Shown: piece by piece, positions 46,670 to 64,000 of the stretch
Layout: each line of letters begins with the position of its first letter
Numbering within the stretch: the first letter of the stretch is position 1
From: Brugia malayi
Lineage: Eukaryota > Nematoda > Chromadorea > Rhabditida > Onchocercidae
DNA: 64,000 bases
Reading direction: 5' to 3'
NCBI RefSeq assembly: GCF_000002995.4
Contig: NW_025062477.1
Location: forward strand, 13,622,696 to 13,686,695
The notes under the pieces: model-generated
Told to the model about the DNA's origin: nothing
Database searches by the model: none
Seen by the model: the letters and a program-made list of their open reading frames with translations, nothing else
Made by a program: the position numbers and the translations under genes

Positions 46670-48210
46670 ACATGCTTTTTTTTTATTATTCTTACTTATT
46701 GTTAGAAATTATTTGCAGTTTTCAAATTTTTCCTTTTTGTTTGTTTTTGAACTACTGCATGCTCTTTGCTAATTGTTTAAGCATATCTTTTTTACAACCT
46801 TACCGATGGCATGCTTTTTCTTGTTAACAATTTCATGATTTTTGTTATTTGTAACTTTAATAATTGCATGCTTTTTTTTATTAACTCCACCTATTGTTAT
46901 TGTTTATTAATTTAATTTAATTGTGCATGCTTTTAATTAGTCATTTCGTTTGTAACTTTAATAATTGCATGCTTTTTTTATTAACTCCATTTATTATTAT
47001 TGTATATTAATTTAATCTAATTGTCATTTTCGAAACACTTTTGATTAACTTTTTTTTGCATGTATTTTTGATTAATTCCAACTTACCGCATGGTTTTTTT
47101 TTTTTTTTTTTGTTGACATCACTTACTTTCGCATTTGTTACATTTGTTGCTTCTAACTTATTGCATGCCTTTTTGGATTCGTTTATGCATGTTGTTTTTG
47201 TAATTTCATTACTTGCATGCTTTTTTTTATTAATCCCACTCATATTTACGATTAGTTCTAGTTTAGGAATCTCTTTTTGTTAATATTGTTTTTCACTCAC
47301 TTTTGGTTACTTTTAATTTATTGCATGTTTTTTTATTAATTGTTAACCTTACTAATTGCATGCTTTTTTTGTTTATTTTGTTTTTAATTTTTTATGTTAA
47401 CCTATTATTATTGTATATGCGTCCGAAATAACTCCAGTTTTGCATGCGTTTTGGACTAATTCTGACTTACAGCATGTTTTTGTAAACTTTGCCCACCCAG
47501 TTGCTGTTCACTCATGCGTTTTTTGTAATTTATTAAATGCAGATGCATGCACTGTTTTGGATTTTACTAGTTGCATGTTTTTCCGTTATCACTACTTGCA
47601 TGGTTTTTTTGCTGACCTCACTTGCTATTTGCATGCTTTTTCGTTGTCAGTACTTGCATGCCTTTTTTTGATTCATTCATACATGTTATTTTTGTAATTT
47701 CACTAATTGCATGCTTTTTTGTTTAGCTCATTTGTTTTATACTTTGTAATATTTTGGATTATTTATCCTTTTCAAATCTTTTGTTGCAATGTTTTTTACA
47801 TGCACTTTTATTACTTCCAACTTACTCAATGCATGTTTTTTGTAGTTCACTACTTGCATGCTTTTTTTGTTACTCTGATTCGTATTTACGATTAGTTCTA
47901 GTTTTCGAATCTCTTTTTGTTAGTATTTTTTCACTCACTTTTGATTACTTTTAATTTACTGCATGTTCTTTATTAATTGTTGACTTTACTAATTGCATGC
48001 CTTTTTTGATTCTTTGATCCATGTTTTTCCAGTTCACTATTTGCACGCTTTTTTTGTTGACTTCACTTGCTATTGATTACTCTTTTTTGCTAGCATTATT
48101 TTTGCATTTATTACATCTGTTGCTTCTAACTTATTGCATGCTTTTTTTTTTTATATTTATGCATGCTTTTTTGTTAATTTTATTTATTGCATGTTTTTTA
48201 CTACTGCATC
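46670..48210. repeat. Field of TGCATG(C) motifs followed by poly-T
   Basis: About 28 copies of tgcatg, most as attgcatgcttttttt, occur in 1.5 kb at irregular spacing of 20-100 bases. Surrounding words also recur (ttgttaactcc, cttcacttgctatt, gattagttctag), so it is a degenerate, scrambled repeat field, not a clean tandem array. gcatgc is palindromic, but the T run marks the plus strand. Plus-strand frames here (47041-47283, 47440-47697, 47707-47895, 48021-48233) are FL/CMH-rich by-products. In RNA, UGCAUG is the Fox-1 family binding word. Confidence 0.8.
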
Positions 48211-49037
48211 TTTATTTAACTTATCATTTCTGACATGTATTTAATTCACAATAAAATTTTTCATATTTTTGCATATTTCATACCTTTTTGTTATTTATTA
48301 AATAATCGGGTTTTATTAAACAATGTTATTAATTTTTTGTATCACTTTACTAATTTGTTTTCTGCATGCAATTTAATTTTAGTTCTACTCAATACATTTT
48401 GATGCCATTCAATTTGCAGGTCAAAATTTTTAAACAAATTCTATCAAATGCTTAGAAGGTAAGCTTTTTTGACCATATTTTCAATCATATAAAAAACCAA
48501 AAAAAGCTCTGTTGATGAATTCTTCTTCTTTTAAATCTTTGAATTTAAGGTCGATTTTGCTGCAAGTGTGACGGAGATCTCGGTGAGTAGTCGTGAGTTG
48601 TGGTGTCATCGATCTTAAATTCAGTGAACAGAATTCTTCTGACGCTTGGAATGGTGTCGAGCATTTCAAGGTTTGTCGACTTTTAGATTTTCCAACTTTC
48701 AGTGTTTCATTTTTTACGAAAAATTGGTTCTCTTTTATATCGTAACGCTTCTAAATTATTTGTAATGGAAAACAACATTTTGGGTTCTACTCATCATTTT
48801 GGAAGAACTGGTCAAGCTGTCTCATTTCTGTTCAGCTTGAATAATTGAGTTAAAACAATTAATTATATCTTTTTGTAGCTTTAAATTATCGCTATAAAGT
48901 GACTGAATTGGAAAGAGGTGATTATAGCACTTGAAAAGTATGTAACTGATTTAAAAAATTGTAAATAGTTGATGATTTCCCAGCTTATTCCCAAAAAGTA
49001 AAGCTAGCAGTTTGTACTTTGTTTAGCAAGCTAGCAC
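48211..49037. other. Spacer inside the inverted repeat, right side
   Basis: AT-rich with a modestly GC-richer patch at 48545-48670. The 62-codon minus-strand frame there (48669-48481) has no family resemblance and no clear splice partners. Nothing further was recognised. Confidence 0.35.
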
Positions 49038-49258
49038 TTTAAGTGTATGTTACTTAACAAGTATATGCGTATGCATATTTCTTTTACGCGTGTTTATGCA
49101 TATACGTTTAGCATTTGTATATATTTCTGATCTGCAAAAATTAGTTAAATAAAAACAAAAGACAAAAACGCATTTCGTTGGAAACTAAAAATTTGCTATT
49201 TTTTTTTTCCCCCCTTTTAATTTCAGTTCTTTTAAAATTTTCACTGTGTTTTGGAAAT
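49038..49258. repeat. Inverted repeat, right arm
   Basis: Reverse complement partner of 40450-40682, with the same ordered blocks in the opposite orientation (atatttcttttacgcgtg, tacgtttagcatttgtat, ttaaataaaaacaaaa, catttcgttggaaac, ttcagttcttt). Similarity fades after 49258, where the left arm continues into LINE reverse transcriptase sequence and this arm does not. Confidence 0.85.
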
Positions 49259-51113
49259 TACATATTGTCCGTCAATTGCAGCAATCGATTCTTTACAATT
49301 TCAAACATTTATACTTCAATTTGTTGTTTCTTTAAGCAATTTGTAATGCAAAGATTGGTCTTTGCGTTTTTTTCTTTTTTTTTTTATTTTTAACAAAATA
49401 TTTTGCTTTTTTGCTTTTTATCTGTATAATTCACTTATGGCTAATATTGTTTAAAATTTAAATTTATCAATGATGCACTTATTTGGAAACAATGAACATT
49501 TTATTTTTTGAATGCCATAGATAAAATACAAAAGATAGGAAGTAAAAAAAAAAAATGATTGAAAGAACTAATTCATTCTATGTGACAGTTTCAGTTATGC
49601 CGGAAGAACCATATTACTTTTTTTTTTTAGCGCACTAACAAATTTCAAATTGAAAATTATGATTTTAATCTCATTTAATGTTCATAACTTTTGCATTTAT
49701 TCAATAGAGTTAAGTAACTGTTTTTTCTTTCGATTCATTAATTCTTGCTATTAACTAATATTTGTCAAACTGAAACTTTGTTTTTTAAAGGATAAATAAA
49801 ATTTCTGGTGGTATTAGTTAAAATAAATTTTTTTAAATATTGACAAGAACAAAATTTTCTTTTCGAACTTTTTTTTGAATTTTTACTGGTCTCATTTCCA
49901 GCAAAAATTAAGTGATTGTGATATATAATATAATGTAATCATAGCCATTGGTGGATAATTTGAAATGAATTTTGACAAATTCGAATATTTTAACAAGTGT
50001 TAGACACATGATATAAAACAATAAAAAATTTTTGCAATGATTTAAAATTAGTCATTTTTTTAAATCAATGAAAACCAAAAATAATTAATTGTTCTTTCTT
50101 TCTTAATAAAGAAAAATTGTTATCAGTTAAAAATTAAAAACAGTCAATTCTTCAGCTGTATGCAATAAATTATTGAAAAGTGTGTGGTAAAATCAAAATT
50201 AACTATTTTACAGTTTATTAATCAAAGAAAAAATCTTCATCAGCAATTTCGTTTTTTTTTTTTTTTCTAAACTTGAGGAAAAGAAGAAGAAATGAAAATC
50301 CGATTGTCAGATCTTTGCGATTTATTAGCATATGATATACATGCGTATCCTAAACTAATAATTTTCTTTTAACGAAATATTTGGCTAAATTTTTGTATTA
50401 CAAAAATTCTTGGCTAATTTTCTTGCAAGGAATTGTAGACCGGAAATATTTCAATCTTTATATTTCAAATATTTCAATCTTATTTTTATTTTTTTTTTTT
50501 TTTTTTAGTTTTTTAGCTTGCTCTATGCTGTCCAGGTTGGGTTGTTTGGATTTTTCAATTTCTTCCTTCTAAATTTCTGATTTTTGAATTTAATTATCAG
50601 TTTAGATTTTTCTTTTGTTTTTTTGTTTTTTTTTTATTTTTTATGGACGAATAGTTTTCTTCCTTTTAATTTTCACTTTTTTCTGCTAATTTTTCTTGAT
50701 TTGATGTTCGATTCGAACTAATTTTTAACAGTCCAGTTTAATCATTTACTGCAATTTAAGTATAAGCATTATTTCATGGTGCCAAAGCATCAATTTCTTG
50801 AAATGCTGTAAAAATCAAAATTACAAACGATTAATTCACTGTAAACAGGTTAGTATCATTAAAAAAAAATGTTGCTCATACAAAAGGCTAGCATTTATCA
50901 ACTGTAATTTAAATTATAATTATGAAAAATAAATAAAATTAGAGAAGAAAAGAATTTCTCGAAAATTTGAATTATGCTAAATTCAAACGCAACTATTACT
51001 ATTCAAAATATATATAACAGCAAAAAAGGATAGAACTATTTTACCTCACGGAATTTTTTTTTTTTTAATGTTATTAGAAGAGTTCACATAAAAATTTCAA
51101 AATATTTGAAATA

Positions 51114-51153
<40 letters not shown>

Positions 51154-52091
51154 GTGACAATTCTCAAAAAGCTATAGCACTTCTCTTTTTTTTTTTTTGG
51201 AAGATAAATTTGATTTTAGTGAGATAGATTATATGTTATTTCTAATTCCATCTTAAATCATTTCAAAAAAAAAAAACAAAGTTCATCTTTCATATCTTCT
51301 AGTTTAATGTTCAAATTTTTTGACGATAAAACATTGAAATTTGAAAATGCAGCATGATTGATTTTCCAAAAAAAGAATGCTTCGAGACATTCCTTTGCTT
51401 TTTTTTATTCGCTTTTATTCTTTTTGAGAGAAATAAAAATTTGAAACTCGTTTGTGGCGAAGTAATTTCTATTAATTAATAGCACTGATCATAGATGACG
51501 GATTTTTTTTTTTTTTTTTAAATTTATCAGCGATATTAATAATTTAATCAAAACTTGAATTTTGCACATTTTCTTCAGTTTGCATTAAAATTTTAATTTT
51601 TCAATCCAACTATCACAAACTTTTTTGAAGTATATTCTAGCACTTATAATTTCGATAATTATTTTTTAACAGTTTTAATTATATCCTTAAATTCTAATTA
51701 TCAGCACCATTGACTCTTCCAGTAAATTATTGCATGATATTCAATGAAAATAAAAATTTTAATATTCAAATTTCTATGCTTTGTTCTCGGCGCCGCACAT
51801 TTTTTTCGTTTTTAAAAATATAAAAGAAAAAAAAAAAGAGAAAAATAATGCATTTCCTATAGATGATAAAAATGAACTGAATGGAATTTAAAACATTTTT
51901 TAATACAATCATCTTTTCATGAAAGATTAATAATTTTGATATAAATATTTATTCTGAAAAAAATTCCTAAACTTTATAAATTAAAATTATAATATAAAAT
52001 TAAAATATATTCAAAATTGCACTCAGAAATCATTTATTTCTCTTTGAACGATAAGGGAAAATGGAAGTAAAAGAAGTAAAAAAAAAGGGAA

Positions 52092-52139
<48 letters not shown>

Positions 52140-52618
52140 AAGAGAAGACGAAGAGATATTATATTATCTTTCTCAATTCAAATCAACAATTCCTTTTTTT
52201 AAACAAACACATTTAGCAAAAATTATGACATAAAAAAATTTGTACGAAACAAACAAATAATTTTGTGTAATCTAAAAATTTTAATCTAATGAGGTAGATA
52301 GACTTTGGAATAATTCAAATGAAAGAAGATAAAAATTGTAAAAATTTACAATTTGTAATAGATTTATAGAAGATGGAGGAAAATTTATAATTCTAATTTA
52401 TAATAAATTATTGTTGAGGAAAAAAGAAGAGAAAAAATACTGAAATAAAAAACATTACACTTAAAAAAAAAAAATAGCAATTTTTCTCTTTCACATGAAA
52501 AATGAAAATAATTAAAATTTACTATTGAAATAATTGAAACATTAATATGTAAAATATTTCGATTAATTATTTTCAAATTATGAGAAATATCTTATTTCAT
52601 AAAATGTTGACCGATATT
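49259..52618. other. AT-rich spacer downstream of alanine aminotransferase
   Basis: No gene was recognised over 3.3 kb. It contains long homopolymers (a run of about 34 A at 51119-51152) and a (ga)n microsatellite at 52095-52132. The plus-strand frames at 49178-49393 and 50381-50572 are FSL-rich low-complexity sequence. Confidence 0.45.
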
Positions 52619-59130
<6,512 letters not shown>

Positions 59131-59487
59131 TCTAAAATATATTAATTTAAAAAAAAAGAAAAATTTATACTTTCATATGCATATATAATTTTGATCGCAT
59201 ATTTATTTATTTATATTTAAATATTAGAAAGAATTAATATAATAAAATAAATTTATTAATAAAAGAAAAAAATTAATATTTAAAAGTAATTTTATAATTA
59301 ATAAATAATAGTAAATAATATATATTTAATCATCTTAATAAAAGATTAATATAAATATAAATTTAATTCCTAGTTTTCCTGTTTTTTTCTGTTGATAATT
59401 TACTATCTATTATTAGCATATTTATATTATTTACAAAATTTACATTTATTTTATTTTAACAAATAATACACAAATAATTTAACAAAA
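59131..59487. promoter_or_regulatory. 5' flank of alanine aminotransferase
   Basis: About 350 bases of very AT-rich sequence lie between the start codon and the 33-bp array. It should contain the promoter or trans-splice acceptor; no specific element can be named. Confidence 0.35.
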
Positions 59488-59817
59488 TTACTCCAACAAT
59501 AATTTCTATGCTACGTTCAATTACTCCAACAATAATTTCTATGCTACGTTCAATTACTCCAACAATAATTTCTATGCTACGTTCAATTACTCCAACAATA
59601 ATTTCTATGCTACGTTCAATTACTCCAACAATAATTTCTATGCTACGTTCAATTACTCCAACAATAATTTCTATGCTACGTTCAATTACTCCAACAATAA
59701 TTTCCATGCTACGTTCAATTACTCCAACAATAATTTCTATGCTACGTTCAATTACTCCAACAATAATTTCTATGCTACGTTCAATTACTCCAACAATAAT
59801 TTCTATGCTACGTTCAA
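59488..59817. repeat. 33-bp tandem array, 10 units
   Basis: Ten nearly identical 33-bp units (ttactccaacaataatttct followed by atgctacgttcaa), with one t/c change in the seventh unit. Because 33 is a multiple of three, both strands stay open: plus reads repeated MLRSITPTIIS, minus reads repeated VGVIERSIEII. No start context, splice partner or signal makes either a gene. Confidence 0.96.
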
Positions 59818-60134
59818 TTGTTTAACAATCAACAATAAATAATGTTATTAGTAAAATGAATATTTTAAACAAAAAAATTTCTTTTTAGTATATAAATATT
59901 TACATATGTATGTTTAAAGTTACAAATAATACAAATAAAAATTGCGTAACAAAAGTGTAAATTTAACAAAAGTTTTTGACAAGAAAAAAACACAAACAAA
60001 TACACAAAGAAAGGTAATCAATCAATCTTTAGGATTAAAAATCGACTGATAAATTTGTTAAATTTAAATTATTGACAATCATTTTTTTTAGCAATATTAT
60101 TATACATTTTATTGAACTGAAAAAGTAGTGAAAA

Positions 60135-60362
60135 AAAGAAAGAAGCATAACCGGATTTATACCCATGAAAAAAAAGAAAAGCATAACCGGATTTATATCC
60201 ATAAAAAAAAAGAAAAGCATAACCGGATTTATATCCATGAAAAAAAAAGAAAAGCATAATCGGATTTATATCCATGAAAAAAAAAGAAAAGCATAACCGG
60301 ATTTATATCCATGAAAAAAAAAGAAAAGCATAACCGGATTTATATCCGTAAAAAAAAAAAAA
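60135..60362. repeat. 36-bp tandem array, 6 units
   Basis: Six copies of a unit with the core gcataaccggatttatatcc followed by at(g/a)a and an A-rich spacer of 9-13 bases. Length varies by one or two bases in the A run, so the frame drifts. Confidence 0.93.
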
Positions 60363-60479
60363 AACGGAATAACTAATTTGCCAAATTAAAATTATTAATA
60401 GTAATTTAAGAAATGCTATATTTTACATTTTCATTAGAATATCAAAAATTTAAAAAAAGTTAAGAAAAAAAAAAAAGAA

Positions 60480-60511
60480 ATTAAGAGAGAAAAGTAAAAA
60501 GAGAAAGAGAA

Positions 60512-60542
<31 letters not shown>

Positions 60543-60545
60543 AAT
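60480..60545. repeat. (GA)n-rich microsatellite
   Basis: Imperfect gagaaa/gaga repeats of about 65 bases. Confidence 0.85.
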
Positions 60546-60639
60546 GTCAATGACAAAATTAATGGAAATGGCCATTTATCGATCGGTGACAACCAACCTA
60601 CACGGAAATGATTCTAATCACATAAACATTGCAATTGCC

Positions 60640-61130
60640 TATGTGTATATCTATCTGCTTGCTGTACAGCTGTGACAATATGCATTATTTATTTGCACAG
60701 TAATTCATTTACTCCAACAATAATACATCTCTCTCTGTGTCTTTATAGTATGTATGTACATGTTTACTATATGCGTAAAATAGCTATAACAATAAGGGTA
60801 ATTTGTACTAATTAATTTATTCCAACAGAGAAGATATCTGTGTGCTTATGTATGTATATATATGTCTGTGTAACTGTACATTTATTTATTGTACACGAAA
60901 AACAATAAGAATTATCTGCACTAGTTGACTTGTTCTAGTAATAATGTCTTTATGTATGTGTATGTCTATGCACATGTGTATGTGATGTATGTGTATGTGT
61001 TTATTGTATGCGTATAATAACTGGTAATTCAATAAAGATCGTCTACTATAAGTTAGGTAAACAAGGAATATTTGTGTGTGCTTATTGTATATGTAAAACA
61101 ACTACAACAATAAGGAATATATATACTATA
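60640..61130. repeat. Degenerate repeats of about 120-130 bp with TG-rich cores
   Basis: Three to four diverged copies of a unit with a tatgtatgtatgt-type core, then a tttattgtatgcgta-like segment, then aacaataaggaat and a ctagt/attaatttattcca segment. They also contain ttactccaacaataat, a piece of the neighbouring 33-bp array. Not coding. Confidence 0.55.
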
Positions 61131-61463
61131 TCATAATTAAATTATGAAAACTCCTTGGAATAATTAAAAAAAAAAAACGCTAATTGTTTTCTTTTCTTTT
61201 TTTTTTGTTTCTGAAAGAGAAAAGAAAAGAAACTTTTGATAAGAAATTGATTAAAAGCTTTCCTAAATAAATGTAATATATAAACTAGAATGTATGAAAT
61301 TTAACTTAAAAAGAAAGGACCAATCATATTCGAATGGAAAAATATTTTTCACTTCTTTATTCCATGAGAAAAAGAAATAAAGAAGAAATTGCATCGAAAA
61401 ACAAGAAGAAAGATGATGAGAGGAAAGGAGAGGAAGGTAACATACATCAGAAATTGAAGAGCA

Positions 61464-62205
61464 GAAAAGGAAAGAATATATTGGAAATCGAGAATGGAAA
61501 AAAGAACATCATATTGGAAATTGAGAACGGGAAAAGGAACATCATATTGGAAATCGAGAATGAGAAAAAGAACATCATATTGGAAATCGAGAACGGGAAA
61601 AAAACATCATATTGGAAATCGAGAACGGGAAAAGGAACATCATATTGGAAATCGAGAACGGGAAAAGAACATCATATTGGAAATCGAAAATGGGAAAAAG
61701 AACATAATATTGGAAATCGAGAACGGGAAAAGAACATCATATTGGAAATCGAAAATGGGAAAAAGAACATCATATTGGAAATCGAGAACGGGAAAAGAAC
61801 ATCATATTGGAAATCGAAAATGGGAAAAAGAACATCATATTGGAAATCGAGAACGGGAAAAAAACATCATATTGGAACATATTGGAAATCGAAAATGGGA
61901 AAAAGAGCATAATATTGGAAATCGAGAATGAGAAAAAGAACATCATATTGGAAATCGAGAACGGGAAAAGGAACATCATATTAGAAATCGAAAATGGAAA
62001 AAGAACATCATATTAGAAATCGAAAATGGGAAAAAGAACATCATATTGGAAATCGAGAATGGGAAAAGGAACATCATATTGGAAATCGAGAATGAGAAAA
62101 AGAACATCATATTGGAAATCGAAAATGGGAAAAAGAACATCATATTAGAAATCGAAAATGGGAAAAAGAACATCATATTGAAAATCGAGAATGGGAAAAG
62201 AGGGA
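61464..62205. repeat. 32-33-bp tandem array, about 22 units, with degenerate tail to 62.42 kb
   Basis: Units contain aacatcatattggaaatcga followed by gaacgggaaaaa or gaaaatgggaaaaa. Units of 31, 32 and 33 bases are mixed because the A run length varies, so the plus-strand reading (IILEIENGKKN) changes frame repeatedly between open frames at 61334-61912, 61494-61931 and 61807-62246. From 62260 to 62420 related but looser units (atattggaaatcgaaaaaa) continue. The long open frames reflect the lack of stops in the unit, not selection. Confidence 0.9.
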
Positions 62206-62825
62206 GAGAAGGAGAGAAAGATTGCATTAGGTATAATGAAAATTGAAGAAAATAGAGGAGAAGGGAGCCTTATATTGGAAATCGAAAAAAAAGAAAAAGA
62301 ATGAATATATTGGAAATCGAAAAAAAAGAAAAGGAAGGAATATATTGGAAATTGAAAAAAGAAAGAGCGAGAAAGAAAGAATATATTAAAAATTGAAAGA
62401 AAAAGGAAGGAAAAAGTAATATCGAAAATCGAAGTCAATTACTGCAAAATGTTTTCCCATTATGTATCAACAAAAAAAGAAAGAAGAAAGCCATTCTTCT
62501 GCTGAATGCTTATAAAAATAAAGTAAAGTAATTTTTTTTTTCTTTTCATCTTCAAATTTTAATTTTTAATAATATTATAAAATGTTCAATTTAAAAAATA
62601 TTAGAGTTAAATAAGTTAAATAGAAATTTCCTTTTTTTTTTTTGTGAGCAATAATTTTAAATAGAAAATATTAAAGCAAAACTAAGTGAAAAAGAAAGCT
62701 GATAATGACGATGAAATTTGAGATTTAGCATTCAATCAATATTGCTTAACAGATCGATCTTTGACCTTAAGCAATTTCACTTCTTTCTATCAAATCGTTA
62801 ACAACAAAATATGATGCAAAACAAG

Positions 62826-62898
62826 AAGCTCACGTATTCACGTAATATTTAGACATACGATAAGCTCACGTATTCACGTGATATTTAGACATACGTGT
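62826..62898. repeat. 38-bp direct duplication containing CACGT motifs
   Basis: Two adjacent copies of aagctcacgtattcacgt then (a/g)atatttagacatacg. The second copy has the full palindrome cacgtg. Possible bHLH-type sites but no nearby gene to assign them to. Confidence 0.85.
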
Positions 62899-62899
62899 T

Positions 62900-64000
62900 T
62901 AATAGTTATTCAGATTTTTAATTATTCAAACTATTATTTTAAATTTTCATTTGAATTATATCAATTCTTTTTTTTTCTTATTTTATTTTGATAGTATTAG
63001 TTCTAATGGTTATCATTTCAAAAGCATAATGAATTAGCAATAAATGAATGAAGTAAAAAAAAAAAATATTTTTTCGATTTTAATAAAAATTTTTTCATTT
63101 TTTCTTCTAGAATTTTGACATTAAAAAAAAAAAAAGAAAAAGAAAATGAATAGCAATTTAAATTTTATATTAAAAGCAATACGACAAAAAATCGATTCAG
63201 ATATGTTGGAAATGAATTATAATTAAAATATACATCAAATCAGATTTATTTATTACTATTTTATAATTTCTCATCTTATTTAATGCTTATTTTATTTAAT
63301 CCAAGTTTTTCCGTTTTTCCGTTTTTTTTTTTTTTTTTTTTTAAGTAATCATTTCATTTTCCGCTTGAGAATTTTTTTTTTTCTCATAGAATAATTATTA
63401 AAATATTTTTTGTATTATTTTATTTTTAATAATTTTATTTTTTTTTCCAAGCAGTAATTATGTTTTTTTTTTTTTAATTTCTTTAAAAAATAAAATAAAA
63501 TAAAAGATAATTTCAATAATTACATAATTCGTTTAATTATTTACACTTATTTATTTCTTCAGAAATGATTTATAATTATTGCCTTTTTAATTTTTTCTTT
63601 TTCTTCAATTAGCATCATATTTCGATTAATTGTGTAAATTTAAGTTTTCATGTAAGTACAAAAATTATATTTCAATGATTCAAATAATTGATTCGATTTC
63701 ATTTGATTTGCATATATTTATTTAATAAAATTACAGTATTTATTATTAATGTGCTAAAATATTATTGTAAATTAGAATTGTAAATTAAAATTAAAATATT
63801 ATTGTAAATTAGAAATTATAATTAGAATTAATTAACTGAAATTCATGTTTCATTACATTGAAAACTTTGAAATCACCGAATTTTTTCCTTCATTTTTTGC
63901 CCTTTCTAAATTTGCATTTATTTTTTCTTTTCCTATTAATTATTAATCATTCAGGTAAACCATTACTAATCATTTAGATTTGAAATAAAGCAAAGAATGA
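62900..64000. other. AT-rich end of window, nothing recognised
   Basis: Homopolymer-rich sequence without open frames of note. A short repeat of aatattattgtaaattagaa occurs near 63758-63812. Confidence 0.4.

Noticed and set aside
47041..48233. Series of hydrophobic plus-strand frames that could look like membrane proteins
   Set aside because: T-rich repeat field gives phenylalanine/leucine by composition; repeated MHAF words come from the tgcatgcttt motif.
59508..59825. 105-codon repeat protein MLRSITPTIIS x n, and its minus-strand counterpart
   Set aside because: A 33-bp tandem array without stops on either strand produces it; no sign of expression.
60035..60275. Repeating MDINPVMLFFFF frames
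   Set aside because: Produced by the 36-bp array, frame drifts between units.
61334..61912. 192-codon lysine/isoleucine-rich open frame
   Set aside because: It is the product of the tandem array; unit length variation shifts the frame and no start, splice or domain context supports a gene.

Overview
The window is AT-rich eukaryotic DNA dense in homopolymer runs. Protein-coding genes are split by many introns with short GT-donor sites (gtaagt, gtatgt, gttagt) and TTTCAG-like acceptors. The predicted proteins (a filarial-type asparaginyl-tRNA synthetase, SMN with a Tudor domain and YG box, MOAG-4/SERF, a TspO family, an animal alanine aminotransferase) point to a nematode, most likely a filarial or related spirurid worm. 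No bacterial-type operons, rRNA or tRNA genes were recognised. All exon boundaries come from reading splice consensus and protein similarity by eye.

Layout, left to right. (1) 0-0.9 kb: 5' end of asparaginyl-tRNA synthetase, minus strand, running off the left edge. (2) 1.4-4.0 kb: dead sequence, namely the N-lobe of a CK1/TTBK-like kinase with an in-frame stop and a decayed BEL/Pao retrotransposon. (3) 4.1-6.2 kb: a CCDC28-like coiled-coil gene and a tiny unassigned gene. (4) 7.78-9.65 kb: a 32-bp satellite of about 58 units. (5) 11.0-11.4 kb: a frameshifted 5' fragment of a gene whose fuller paralogue lies at 43.6 kb. (6) 13.4-16.0 kb: the 3' half of a cathepsin L gene beside a LINE relic. 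(7) 16.8-22.8 kb: MOAG-4/SERF and SMN, tail to tail. (8) 24.1-37.7 kb: a tandem TspO/MBR array on the minus strand, with two intact-looking copies, one copy carrying a nonsense codon, and one relic. (9) 37.8-52 kb: repeat-rich DNA holding a two-finger zinc-finger gene flanked by inverted repeat arms and followed by a 1.5-kb field of TGCATG motifs. (10) 52.6-59.1 kb: a 13-exon alanine aminotransferase gene. (11) 59.5-62.9 kb: four further tandem arrays.

Functional themes. The SMN/SERF neighbourhood recalls human 5q13, where SERF1 (H4F5) is the close neighbour of SMN1. SMN acts in snRNP assembly and MOAG-4/SERF in protein aggregation. The TspO genes encode five-helix membrane proteins of the translocator family. 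AsnRS and alanine aminotransferase are housekeeping enzymes of translation and amino-acid metabolism. The repeats, retroelement fragments and gene fragments show a region shaped by duplication, decay and replication slippage.
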